Origin: CAYYFX01 sp964571855
GTDB taxonomy: Bacteria > ARS69
Direction: 5' to 3'
DNA length: 64,000 nt
Assembly (NCBI GenBank): GCA_964571855.1
Contig: CAZNDO010000004.1
Location: forward strand, 133,482-197,481
The notes under the pieces were generated by a model. The model ran no database searches. It saw only the letters and a list, made by a program, of their open reading frames with translations, and was not told where the DNA came from. Below are positions 27,538 through 35,791 of this stretch, piece by piece. Each line of letters starts with the position of its first letter. Position 1 is the first letter of the stretch. The translations under genes and the position numbers were made by a program.

Positions 27538-28562
27538 TCCAGCCATCCCTTCTCCAGCGCCTCGCGCGCGTGGTACGTGATCACGAGATCGGCGCCGGCC
27601 CGGCGCATCGCGGTGAGGTTCTCCCGCACCACGCCGGCCTCGTCGATCCAGCCGCGCTCCGCGGCCGCCTTCACCTGCGAGTACTCCCCGGACACGTTGT
27701 ACGCGGCCAGCGGCACCTCGGAGATCTCCGCCACGGCGCGGATCACGTCCAGGTACGCCAGCGCCGGCTTCACCATCAGGAAGTCCGCGCCCTCCTCGAG
27801 ATCCAGCTGCGCCTCGCGCAGCGCCTCGCGCACGTTCGCCGGATCCATCTGGTAGCTCTTCCGGTCCCCCTGTCCCGGCGCGGAGTGCGCCGCGTCCCGG
27901 AAGGGGCCGTAGTACGCGGACGCGTACTTCACGGAGTACGCCATGATCGCGGTCTCCGTGTGCCCGCGCGCGTCCAGCGCATCGCGCAGCGCGGCCACGC
28001 GCCCGTCCATCATGTCGGACGGGGCCACCACGTCGGCGCCCGCCTCCGCGTGGCACACGGCCTCCGAGGCCAGCGCGGCCAGGCTCCGGTCGTTGTGCAC
28101 GCGTCCGTCCTCGATCCACCCGCAGTGCCCGTGGTCCGTGTACGCGCACAGGCAGACGTCGGTCATGACCACGAGGTCCTTCCCGAACCGCTGCTTCAGC
28201 GCGCGCACCGCGCGCGGCACCGCGGCCCCGGGATTCCACGCCTCGCTGCCGTGCGGATCCTTCGCCTCGTCGCCGCAGATCCCGAACAGCAGCACGCTGC
28301 GGATGCCGAGCGCGAGGTCCGCGTCCACGCGCGCGAGCAGGTCGTCCAGCCCGGTGCGGAAGATCCCCGGCATGGAGGCGATCGGCTCCGCCCCGCGCGC
28401 CGACGGCAGCACGAAGTGCGGCATGATCCACGCGTCCCGGGCCGGACGCGTCTCGCGCACGAGCACGCGCATGGCCTCTGTGGCGCGCAGCCGGCGCGGG
28501 CGCGCGCGGCCGGGGACGGACGGCTCCGCCACGAGCGGCGGCGCGGGAGCGGCGGTCTTCAT
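27534..28562 (-). CDS. hemB: Delta-aminolevulinic acid dehydratase (porphobilinogen synthase)
   Basis: A 342-aa enzyme condensing two ALA molecules to porphobilinogen. The zinc-binding cysteines are present (Cys137, Cys139, Cys147 in DVCLCAYTDHGHCGW), pointing to a Zn-dependent catalytic site. Schiff-base lysines are Lys212 (SVKYASAYYGPFRDA) and Lys265 (MVKPALAYLD). An N-terminal Pro/Ala-rich extension of ~20 residues precedes the core. The start overlaps the hemD stop (ATGA) and the end overlaps the hemL start (ATGA). Confidence 0.95.
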   Translation of the reverse strand: MKTAAPAPPLVAEPSVPGRARPRRLRATEAMRVLVRETRPARDAWIMPHFVLPSARGAEPIASMPGIFRTGLDDLLARVDADLALGIRSVLLFGICGDEAKDPHGSEAWNPGAAVPRAVRALKQRFGKDLVVMTDVCLCAYTDHGHCGWIEDGRVHNDRSLAALASEAVCHAEAGADVVAPSDMMDGRVAALRDALDARGHTETAIMAYSVKYASAYYGPFRDAAHSAPGQGDRKSYQMDPANVREALREAQLDLEEGADFLMVKPALAYLDVIRAVAEISEVPLAAYNVSGEYSQVKAAAERGWIDEAGVVRENLTAMRRAGADLVITYHAREALEKGWLE

Positions 28563-29344
28563 GGAGCGGCCTCCTCGGGAATGGCCCGCAGCATCCCGGC
28601 GAGATCGCGCGTGCGCGCCTCGCCGGCGACGGTCAGGCCCGCGTCGCGGGCGGCGGCCGTCGTGCCGGGGCCGATGGTGACGATGTGCGCGCGCACGGGA
28701 AGGCGCGCGCGCGCGACGAACCCTCGTACCGCGGACGGGCTGGCCAGCAGCACGACGTCCACGTCCAGCGCCTCGCGCTCGTGCGCGGGCAGCGCGGGCG
28801 CGGCGATCGTGCGGTACACGGCGATCCGGTCCAGCCGGGCAAGGCCCTTCGCCTCGAGGATCTCCAGCCCGGGCGTGGCGTCCTCGGCGCCGGCGAAGAG
28901 CACGCGCGGGAGCGCGCCGCCGGTGGCGGACGCGGCGCCCGCCAGCACCCCGGCCAGCCGCGCCGCCAGGTCCGCCACCGAGCCGCCCTCCGCCACGAGG
29001 CGCACGTCCAGGCCCGCCGCGCGCGCGCGGTCCGCCGTGGCGGGTCCCACCGTCGCGACGGCGGCTTCGGTCCCGGGCGCGTCGCCCGCGATCTCCGCGA
29101 GGGCGTCCACCGCGCGGGCCGACGTGAGCACGAGCCAGTCGCATGCCCGGAGCGCGTCGCGCAGCCGCGCCGCCGCTCCGTTCGCCGTCAGCGTCTCCGT
29201 CTCCACGCACGGCCGCGCGATCGGTTCCGCGCCGAGTCGCCGGAGTTCCTCGATCCACCCGGCGGCGGCGTCCGCCGGCCGCGTGACGAGCACGCGCTTC
29301 CCGGCCACGCGTCCGGCCAGAGCGTCCGGCGCCGGCGCGTTCAT
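28559..29344 (-). CDS. hemD: Uroporphyrinogen-III synthase
   Basis: A 261-aa enzyme that closes and inverts ring D of hydroxymethylbilane. The family is poorly conserved, but VLVTRPADAAAGWIEELRRLGAEPI, WLVLTSARAVDAL, VATVGPATADRARAAG and IVTIGPGTTAAARDAGL give the characteristic two-lobe pattern. Position between hemC and hemB supports the call. Both ends overlap neighbours by ATGA. The start at 29344 is the only sensible one. Confidence 0.9.
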   Translation of the reverse strand: MNAPAPDALAGRVAGKRVLVTRPADAAAGWIEELRRLGAEPIARPCVETETLTANGAAARLRDALRACDWLVLTSARAVDALAEIAGDAPGTEAAVATVGPATADRARAAGLDVRLVAEGGSVADLAARLAGVLAGAASATGGALPRVLFAGAEDATPGLEILEAKGLARLDRIAVYRTIAAPALPAHEREALDVDVVLLASPSAVRGFVARARLPVRAHIVTIGPGTTAAARDAGLTVAGEARTRDLAGMLRAIPEEAAP

Positions 29345-30282
29345 CGTCCGTCCCCTTCCCCCGCGGGCGCGGCCGCGCGGGCGCCGGTCAGCTCCGCCCA
29401 CGCCGCGCGGGCCAGCGCCTCGGGCGACGTCCCGGCCTGCTCCGTGCGGCGCAGCACGCCGTCGGTCTCGAGCACCGCCACGAGCCGCAGCGTCCCGCCC
29501 GCCGCGTGCGCGTGGGCGCCGAAGGGCAGGTCGCACCCGCCCTCGACCAGGCCCAGCAGGGTGCGCTCCGCGGCCAGGGCCGCCGTCACGGCCGGGTCGT
29601 CCAGCGCGCGGACCGCGGCGACGACTTCCGCCCGGTCCGCGCGCACCTGCAGCGCGATCGCGCCCTGGGCGGGCGCGGGCACGAAGCGATCCGGATCCAG
29701 CCGCCGCACCACCACCCCTTCGAGATCCAGCGCCTCCGGACCGGTCGAGAGCCGGTCCAGCCCAGCGGCCGCGAGCAGCGTGGCGTCGTACGCGCCCTCG
29801 CGCACCTTTCGCACGCGCGTGGGCACGTTCCCGCGCAGCGGGCCGAGCGCGAGGTCCGGCCGCAGCGCGGCGAGCTGCGCGCGGCGCCGCGCCGACGAGG
29901 TCCCCACGCGCGCGCCGCGCGCGAGCCCGAGCACCGGGTCCGCGGGGTCGAGGGCGTCCGGCCGCGCCAGCAGGACGTCCGCGGCGTCGCGCCGCTCCGG
30001 CACGGCGGCGATGATCAACTCGTCCGGCCGGCCGCGCGTGGGCATGTCCTTGAAGCTGTGCACGGCGAGCTCCACGTCCCCGTCCACGAGGTGCCGCTCG
30101 ATCTCCCGCACGAAGATCCCGAAGGTCCCGATGTCGGCGAACGCGCTGGTGCGGTCCCGGTCCCCCGCGGTCTCGATGATCACCAGCTCCACGTCGTGGC
30201 CGTTCGCGCGCAGGCGGTCCGCCACGTGGCCGCTCTGCGTGCGCGCGAGGAGCGACCCCCGCGTCCCGAGACGCAGCCTCAC
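29341..30282 (-). CDS. hemC: Hydroxymethylbilane synthase (porphobilinogen deaminase)
   Basis: A 313-aa enzyme that polymerises four porphobilinogens. It shows RLGTRGSLLARTQS at the N-terminus, catalytic Asp79 in HSFKDMP, R-rich LRGNVPTRVRKV, and the dipyrromethane-cofactor Cys250 in EGGCDLPFGAH. The GTG start at 30282 follows GGAGGGAGGA and overlaps the hemA stop (GTGA). An upstream in-frame extension would run into hemA and is not used. Confidence 0.95.
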   Translation of the reverse strand: MRLRLGTRGSLLARTQSGHVADRLRANGHDVELVIIETAGDRDRTSAFADIGTFGIFVREIERHLVDGDVELAVHSFKDMPTRGRPDELIIAAVPERRDAADVLLARPDALDPADPVLGLARGARVGTSSARRRAQLAALRPDLALGPLRGNVPTRVRKVREGAYDATLLAAAGLDRLSTGPEALDLEGVVVRRLDPDRFVPAPAQGAIALQVRADRAEVVAAVRALDDPAVTAALAAERTLLGLVEGGCDLPFGAHAHAAGGTLRLVAVLETDGVLRRTEQAGTSPEALARAAWAELTGARAAAPAGEGDGR

Positions 30283-31664
30283 GACTCCTCCCTCCCCTCG
30301 AGCCACGGGTCGTCCGCGCCGAGCACCAGCATGCCGTCGCCGCGGCCGCTGTCCACGTGCCGCGCCGCGTCCAGCATCTCGTGCAACTCGTGCGCGAGCC
30401 GCTCGTCGCCCGCCTCGAAGAACAGCTCCACCGGCGCCAGGCCGTGCCGGTGCGCCACCGCGCGCAGCCCCAGCGCCGGGACGTGCGCGAAGCGGCGGGC
30501 CAGCGTCTCGGCCCACGCGCGCACCGCGGCCTGCTGCTCCTCGCCCAGCCCCGCGAGCTCGCGGCGGAAGAGCCGGTCGATGCCGGCCAGCGCGGTGTGG
30601 CGGTAGCGCTGCTGCAGCGCCGCCATCATGGGCGCGAGCATGCGGTCCACCACCTGGTCCAGGAACTCCGCCAGCGCCTGGTCCACCAGCGCGCGCGCCT
30701 CCGCGGCCTGCGCCTCGCGCACGCCGCGACTGTCCTCCGCGGCCCGCGTGATGTCGTTCATGTCGCGGCGGTTCACGCCGGCGGCCTTCGCGCCCGCCGG
30801 ATCCACGTCGGGAGGCACCGCCATGTCGATCACGAGCGTGGGCTCGCCCGACGGCGTGCGCGCGGCCAGCCGCTCCAGCTCGGCGCGGCCGAACAGCGGC
30901 TCCGGCGACGCCGTGGCCGACAGCATCGCCTCCACCGCCGGCGGCGCGGTGCGGAACTCCTCCAGGGACATCGCCCGCGCGCCCACCTCGGCCGCGAACT
31001 CCCGGCCCCGCTCCGCGCTGCGGTTCACGACGACCAGCGGCACCGCGACGCGCGCCAGCTTCTCCGCCACGCGCCGGGTCATGGGCGACACGCCGACGAG
31101 CGCCACCGCGCCCGCGTGCCGGTCCACGCGGTCCCTCAGCCACTCGATCGCGATCTCCGCGAGCGACGTGCGCCCGCGGCCCAGCTCCGTGCTCGTGTGC
31201 ACGCGCGCCGCGACCCGCAGCGCCTCGGAGAGCACGCGCTCGGTGCGCGGCCCCGTGAGCTTCAGGCGGCGGGCCGTCTCGAATGCGTCGCGCAGCTGGC
31301 CGTGGATCTCCGTCTCGCCGACGCGCGCGGAGTCCAGGCCGGATGCCACGAGGAACAGGTGCTCCACGGCGCCCTCGCCGCCCCACGCGCGGAAGGCGCG
31401 CTCCGCCTCGCCGGGCTCCGGCTCGCGCCCGAGCAGCGCGCGGAACACGCGCGGACGGAAGCTCGCGATCGGCTCGTGATCGCCAGCGACGAGCACGATC
31501 TCCACGCGGTTGCATGTGGCGAGGTACACCAGTTCGCGCGCGCCGAGCGCGTCGCGCAGCTCCGGCAGGCGCGCGTCGCGCGCCTCGAGCGGGATGGTGA
31601 ACGGGGCGAGGTCCGTGGCGTGGGTGGACCGCCACGTGGTGCCGATGACTCCGATGCGTTCCAC
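30279..31664 (-). CDS. hemA: Glutamyl-tRNA reductase
   Basis: A 461-aa NADPH-dependent enzyme reducing glutamyl-tRNA(Glu) to glutamate-1-semialdehyde, the first committed step of the C5 pathway. Catalytic Cys51 sits in YLATCNRVEI; SGLDSARVGETEIHGQ, the Rossmann region and the C-terminal dimerisation helix are all recognisable. The C-terminus is ~40 residues longer than usual and acidic. The GTG start at 31664 follows GAGGG. It is separated from hemH by 151 bp, the only sizeable gap in the cluster, so a second promoter could lie there. Confidence 0.95.
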   Translation of the reverse strand: MERIGVIGTTWRSTHATDLAPFTIPLEARDARLPELRDALGARELVYLATCNRVEIVLVAGDHEPIASFRPRVFRALLGREPEPGEAERAFRAWGGEGAVEHLFLVASGLDSARVGETEIHGQLRDAFETARRLKLTGPRTERVLSEALRVAARVHTSTELGRGRTSLAEIAIEWLRDRVDRHAGAVALVGVSPMTRRVAEKLARVAVPLVVVNRSAERGREFAAEVGARAMSLEEFRTAPPAVEAMLSATASPEPLFGRAELERLAARTPSGEPTLVIDMAVPPDVDPAGAKAAGVNRRDMNDITRAAEDSRGVREAQAAEARALVDQALAEFLDQVVDRMLAPMMAALQQRYRHTALAGIDRLFRRELAGLGEEQQAAVRAWAETLARRFAHVPALGLRAVAHRHGLAPVELFFEAGDERLAHELHEMLDAARHVDSGRGDGMLVLGADDPWLEGREES

Positions 31665-31793
31665 GCGACCCTCGCAGGGGATCCGGGACGGGGGCGACCG
31701 ACCCGCGACGCGGACCCGCGGAAACCGACGTCACTAGCCTACGGGGGGACCGGCGCCCAGTGTCACGGATCGGTCACCGGGAGCGGACGCCGG

Positions 31794-31813
31794 CGTTTCG
31801 GATTTCCGAAACG
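31794..31813 (-). other. Perfect 9-bp inverted repeat just after hemH
   Basis: CGTTTCGGA-TT-TCCGAAACG lies 2 nt beyond the hemH stop, in the 151-bp hemH-hemA spacer. There is no U-tract after it, so it is either a weak attenuating hairpin or a dyad DNA-binding site. It is one of the few AT-containing perfect dyads in the intergenic sequence. Confidence 0.4.
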
Positions 31814-31815
31814 GC

Positions 31816-32805
31816 TCAGCGCGGGGCCGACGCCACGGTTTCGGCCGCGGCGCCCCCCGGGATGAGCGCCACGAGATCGTCCACCAGCCGGGGGTGATCG
31901 GCAACGGCCGGAACGGCCACGTAGCGCTCCCCGCCCGCCGACTCGAAGGCCTCGCGGCCCCGGATCCCGATCTCCTCCAGCGTCTCCAGCCCGTCCGTGA
32001 GGAAGCCGGGCGTCACCACCGCCAGCGAGCGCACGCCGGACCGGGCCAACGCCTCGATCCGCTCCGCCGTGCCCGGACCGATCCAAGGCTCCGGGCCGAA
32101 GCGGGACTGGTACGCGTGCGTGGACTTCTCCTCCGCCCAGCCCAGCCGCGCCAGCAGGGCGCGCGTGGTGGCGAGGCAGTCCGCGCGGTACCGGCCGCGC
32201 TCGGCGAGATCGTACCGGACCGGGATGCCGTGGTACGAGACGAGAAGGTGGTCCGGCGGGGGGTCGCCGAAGGCGTCGCGGACGCGCGCGGCCAGCGCGT
32301 CGACGTAGCCCGGCGCATCCGGCGCCAGCTCCCGGACGACGAGCCGATCCCCGAGCGCGCGCTCCCGCGCGATGCGCGCCGCCTCCTGCACGATGGACCC
32401 GGAGCTCGAGGACGTCCGCTGCGGGAACACGGACACGACGACGACGCGTTGCGCCCCGCGCGCGACCCGCTCCCCGACCACGCGCTCGAGCGAGCGCTCC
32501 CCGTAGCGGTACGCGTGCACCACGTCCCAGCCGGGCTGCAGCCGCGCGGCGCAGGCGGCCACGATGCGGCGGGTGTCGTCCTCCAGCGGGGAGCCTGCCG
32601 GACGCCAGATGGACCGGTACGCCTCGGCCACGCGCTCCGGGCGGCTGCGCAGGACCATGGTCCGCAGGACCGGCCGCCAGAACCAGCCCGGGTAGTCCAC
32701 CACGAGCGGATCGGAGAGGAATTCCTCCAGGAACGCGCGCACGGCCGGCGCGGTGGGCGCGGACGGCGTGCCCAGGTTGGCCACGATCAGGGTCCCCACG
32801 GACAC
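31816..32805 (-). CDS. hemH: Ferrochelatase
   Basis: A 329-aa enzyme inserting Fe2+ into the porphyrin ring. It shows VANLGTPSAPT at the N-terminus, the family Phe/Leu-rich FLSDPLVVDYP, the active-site histidine in LLVSYHGIP, the acidic/His-rich C-terminal half (QSRFGPEPWIGP) and TPGFLTDGLETLEEIG. GTG start with GGAGGAAAC upstream. It is transcribed first in the cluster, from the promoter at 32834-32862. Confidence 0.95.
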   Translation of the reverse strand: MSVGTLIVANLGTPSAPTAPAVRAFLEEFLSDPLVVDYPGWFWRPVLRTMVLRSRPERVAEAYRSIWRPAGSPLEDDTRRIVAACAARLQPGWDVVHAYRYGERSLERVVGERVARGAQRVVVVSVFPQRTSSSSGSIVQEAARIARERALGDRLVVRELAPDAPGYVDALAARVRDAFGDPPPDHLLVSYHGIPVRYDLAERGRYRADCLATTRALLARLGWAEEKSTHAYQSRFGPEPWIGPGTAERIEALARSGVRSLAVVTPGFLTDGLETLEEIGIRGREAFESAGGERYVAVPAVADHPRLVDDLVALIPGGAAAETVASAPR

Positions 32806-32833
32806 TCCGTTTCCTCCGCGCCGGGGCTACGGC

Positions 32834-32862
32834 AAGGTAGGGGCCCCGTCCGGGGCTGTCAA
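32834..32862 (-). promoter_or_regulatory. Haem-cluster promoter with an inverted repeat in the spacer
   Basis: On the minus strand: TTGACA (perfect -35), 17 bp, TACCTT (-10), about 22 nt of leader, then the hemH GTG start. The spacer contains a 6-bp inverted repeat with a 2-nt centre (32843-32856: GCCCCG-TC-CGGGGC on the plus strand). This is an obvious place for a repressor or activator; the clustered response regulator is a candidate, by inference. Confidence 0.62.
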
Positions 32863-32931
32863 AGCGGTCCGGAGCGCCCGCCGGCGGTTCGCGGCCCGGG
32901 AGGCGCCCCCGTGCCGGCCCGCCCCGCGGTC

Positions 32932-32960
32932 TGGCGCCGCGCCGCCCCTTCGGCTAGACT
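32932..32960 (+). promoter_or_regulatory. Putative efp promoter
   Basis: TGGCGC, 17 bp, TAGACT, about 80 nt ahead of efp, divergent from the haem promoter. The TGGCGC-N17 arrangement is repeated upstream of the gene at 33723. Confidence 0.33.
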
Positions 32961-33041
32961 CCTCCGCCGCGAATCGAGCGGCCCCGGAAACCCCCGCGGG
33001 CCCTTCGCCCCCGCCCCCGAGGACCCGACCCAGAGGACCCG

Positions 33042-33602
33042 ATGATCTCAGCGACCGACCTCCGCCCCGGCAAGGTGATCCTGCACAACGGGGAGCTCCA
33101 CCGCGTGCACAGCATGATCCACAAGACCCCCGGCAACCTGCGCGGCTTCGTGCAGGCGAAGCTGCGCAACGTCCGCACGGGGTTCATGACCGAGCACCGG
33201 TTCCGTTCGGAGGACAAGGTGGAGGAGGTCCTCGTGGACGGGGAGGCGATGCAGTACCTCTACTCCGACACGAACGGCCACCACTTCATGAACCAGACCA
33301 CGTTCGACCAGGTCACGCTGTCCGACGACATCGTGGGCGAGGCCATGAAGTACATCCTGCCGGAGGCCGTGATCAAGGTGGAGTTCTACGAGGGGAATCC
33401 CATCTCGGTGGAGCTGCCCACCACCGTCACGTTGAAGGTGTCGGAGACGGAGCCGAACATGAAGGGCGCCACGGCCACCGCGTCGTACAAGCCGGCGACG
33501 CTGGAGACGGGACTCGTGGTCCAGGTGCCGCAGTTCATCGAGGCGGGCACGCTGATCGACGTGGACACGCGGGACGACACCTACATCGGGCGCTCCCGCT
33601 AA
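33042..33602 (+). CDS. efp: Translation elongation factor P
   Basis: A 186-aa protein with the three beta-barrel domains of EF-P, which relieves ribosome stalling at polyproline. The acceptor-stem loop reads HKTPGNLRGFVQAK, so the tip residue aligned with modified Lys34 of E. coli is Asn32. Neither Lys (lysylation) nor Arg (rhamnosylation) is there. No epmA/epmB or earP genes flank it. GAGGA lies before the ATG. Family assignment is certain. Confidence 0.96.
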   Translation: MISATDLRPGKVILHNGELHRVHSMIHKTPGNLRGFVQAKLRNVRTGFMTEHRFRSEDKVEEVLVDGEAMQYLYSDTNGHHFMNQTTFDQVTLSDDIVGEAMKYILPEAVIKVEFYEGNPISVELPTTVTLKVSETEPNMKGATATASYKPATLETGLVVQVPQFIEAGTLIDVDTRDDTYIGRSR

Positions 33603-33626
33603 CCCGGGGTTCGCCCCTTCCCGCGC

Positions 33627-33655
33627 TGGCGCGGCGCGCCCGCCGGGCGTATCGT
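33627..33655 (+). promoter_or_regulatory. Putative promoter of the alpha-oxoamine synthase operon
   Basis: TGGCGC, 17 bp, TATCGT, 67 nt before the ATG at 33723. The -10 hexamer is identical to that of the tRNA-Asn promoter and the -35 to that upstream of efp. Confidence 0.33.
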
Positions 33656-33722
33656 TCCCCCGGCCGCCCGAGGCAGCAGGTCGCCGCGGACGGTCCGACG
33701 CCACCCCTCCCGGGGAGGAACC

Positions 33723-35129
33723 ATGAGCGACCCTCGCCCCACCGACGCCGGCCACGTGGCGGACTCCGGGCTGTTCGACGAGCCCCGCGCCTCCGCCCGC
33801 CGCGCGTCCGATGACGCTTCCGGCCCCTCCTCCGCGCCCGCCGCCGCCGGTCCCGATCCGGCCGCGCCGGTGCGGCCCGCGCGCGTGTCGGAGTACGACT
33901 ACAGCAACTTCTACTCCGGCACGGGCGACGACCCGTTCAACATGCTGGACCCCTTCGACGCCTGGTGGACCCACGCGCGCCCCTGGGGCTACTACATGTT
34001 CGGGCTCCCCATGCACACCGCCCCGCGTCCCTCCGTGGACATCGTGGAGACGAAGGAGCGCACGGAGCTCCCGGGGCTGATCAACCTGGCATCGTACAAC
34101 TACCTCGGGCTCTCGTACCGGCCCGAGGTCATCGAGGCCGCGGTGGAGGCGCTGCGCAAGTACGGTCTCGGCGCGTCCGGCTCCCCGATCCTGAGCGGCA
34201 CCTTCGACCTGCACGAGCGGCTGGCCGACGAGCTGGCGCGGTTCAAGCGGAAGGAGGCGGTGCTGCTGTTCCCCACGGGCTACAGCGCGAACCTCGGGCT
34301 CATCGCCGGCCTGATGCGCGCGGGGGACTGGGTCCTCGCGGACCAGTGGGCGCACGCGTCCGTGGTGGACGGCATCATCCTCTCCAAGGCCAACGCGCGC
34401 TTCTTCCGGCACAACGACGTGGACGACCTGGAGAAGAAGCTGCGCAAGTGCCCGGGGAAGAAGCTCGTGGTGGTGGAAGGCGTGTACTCGATGGACGGGG
34501 ACATCGTGCCGCTGCGCGACGTGGTGGCCGTGTGCCGGAAGCACGGCGCCCGCATCCTCATCGACGAGGCGCACTCCACGTTCATCTTCGGCGAGAACGG
34601 CCGCGGCGTGGCCGAGCACTTCGGCGTGGAGGAGGACGTGGACGTCCACCTCGGCACGTTCTCGAAGAGCCTCGGCGGCATCGGCGGCTTCGTGGCCGGG
34701 CCGGCGAAGCTGGTGAACTACCTGCGCGGGTTCGCCCGCTCGCACGTGTTCTCGTGCGCCATGCCTCCCGCCATCGCGGCGGGCCTGCGCAAGTCGCTGG
34801 AGCTGGCCATCGCGGAGCCGCAGCTGCGCGCGAAGCTGTGGAGCAACACGCGGCACCTCTCGAAGCTGCTGCGGGACGAGGGCGTGGACATCGGGGACTC
34901 GGTGTCCCAGGTGATCCCCATCATGATCCGCGACGACGACAAGATCTTCGCCGTCGGCGAGGACCTGCTGCACGAGGGCGTCTATCTCCACCCGATCCGC
35001 TACCCGGCGGTCGGCAAGCACCGGTCCCGCTTCCGCATCTCCGTGTCCGCCGCGCACGAGCCCGAACAGCTCGAGCGGGGCGCGCGCATCATCGCGAACG
35101 TGCTGAGGAGGCATGGCATATGCCGGTGA
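33723..35129 (+). CDS. PLP-dependent alpha-oxoamine synthase family protein
   Basis: A 468-aa fold-type I PLP enzyme. PLP-binding Lys315 lies in GTFSKSLGGIGG, the cofactor Asp in LIDEAHSTF (279-287), and NYLGLSYRPEV, GLGASGSPILSGT and LFPTGYSANLG are family signatures. Members include KBL, AONS, ALA synthase and serine palmitoyltransferase. ALA synthesis is already covered by the C5 genes, so a sphingoid-base, KBL or unknown acyl-CoA:amino-acid condensation is more likely. A ~60-residue disordered Ala/Pro-rich N-terminus is unusual. Its end overlaps the next gene by 10 nt. GGGGAGGAACC precedes the start. Confidence 0.85.
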   Translation: MSDPRPTDAGHVADSGLFDEPRASARRASDDASGPSSAPAAAGPDPAAPVRPARVSEYDYSNFYSGTGDDPFNMLDPFDAWWTHARPWGYYMFGLPMHTAPRPSVDIVETKERTELPGLINLASYNYLGLSYRPEVIEAAVEALRKYGLGASGSPILSGTFDLHERLADELARFKRKEAVLLFPTGYSANLGLIAGLMRAGDWVLADQWAHASVVDGIILSKANARFFRHNDVDDLEKKLRKCPGKKLVVVEGVYSMDGDIVPLRDVVAVCRKHGARILIDEAHSTFIFGENGRGVAEHFGVEEDVDVHLGTFSKSLGGIGGFVAGPAKLVNYLRGFARSHVFSCAMPPAIAAGLRKSLELAIAEPQLRAKLWSNTRHLSKLLRDEGVDIGDSVSQVIPIMIRDDDKIFAVGEDLLHEGVYLHPIRYPAVGKHRSRFRISVSAAHEPEQLERGARIIANVLRRHGICR

Positions 35130-35791
35130 CACGCTACGGGTTCCGCCACGCGGTCAGCGTCTTCTCCCGCATGCCCACCACGGCGGTGGCCCGGCTGCTG
35201 CCGCCGCACGTCCGCCCGCTGGAGGTCCAGCACGGCTGCGGCGTCGTCGGCGTGAACGCCTTCGACTTCACGGAGAGCCCCGTGGGGCCGTACCAGGAGA
35301 TCGCGGTGGTGGTGGTCGTGCCGCCGCTCCCCACCGAGGGCGGCATGTTCCCGAAGGCCGCGTTCTACCCGGTCCGCGTGGCCACCACCTCCCGCCGCGG
35401 CCTGATGCATCGCCGCGACGCGTGGCGGCTGCCCTGCCGCGAGGGCACCGTGGAGATCGCGTTCCAGGACCTGGGGGACAAGATCAACGTCTACGTCTAC
35501 GAGGACGACGATCCCATCGTCGACTTCACGGTGAGCTGCCGGAAGTGGAACCCGGTGGACCAGGCCTACCAGATGTTCATGACCGGCGACGACCGCACGT
35601 GGAAGGCCGACTTCCGCCTTTCCGGGCCCTTGTCCGTGCACGAGGAGGAGCGCGGCCACGTGACCATGCACCGGCATCCGTTCTGGGACGGGCTGGACCG
35701 GGAGGAGATCGAGGCCATCCCGTTCCGCGAGTTGTGGATGAAGGACGGGGTGCAGTCCTTCGCCGAGATCGAGTCCCTCGAGACGCTCTGA
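35120..35791 (+). CDS. Acetoacetate-decarboxylase-superfamily-like protein
   Basis: A 223-aa soluble protein. The pattern FDFTESPVGPYQEIAVVVVVPP resembles the GPY-E strand of the acetoacetate decarboxylase fold; FPKAAFYPVRVATTSRRG would follow as the core barrel. I cannot place the catalytic lysine with certainty. The ATG at 35120 has GAGGAGG eight nt upstream and overlaps the oxoamine synthase gene by 10 nt. The pair probably acts on the same beta-keto product. Function is tentative. Confidence 0.5.
   Translation: MPVTRYGFRHAVSVFSRMPTTAVARLLPPHVRPLEVQHGCGVVGVNAFDFTESPVGPYQEIAVVVVVPPLPTEGGMFPKAAFYPVRVATTSRRGLMHRRDAWRLPCREGTVEIAFQDLGDKINVYVYEDDDPIVDFTVSCRKWNPVDQAYQMFMTGDDRTWKADFRLSGPLSVHEEERGHVTMHRHPFWDGLDREEIEAIPFRELWMKDGVQSFAEIESLETL

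Noticed and set aside
34280..34681. Small minus-strand open frames inside the oxoamine synthase gene
   Set aside because: Antisense shadows with Ser/Arg-rich composition and no start signal.
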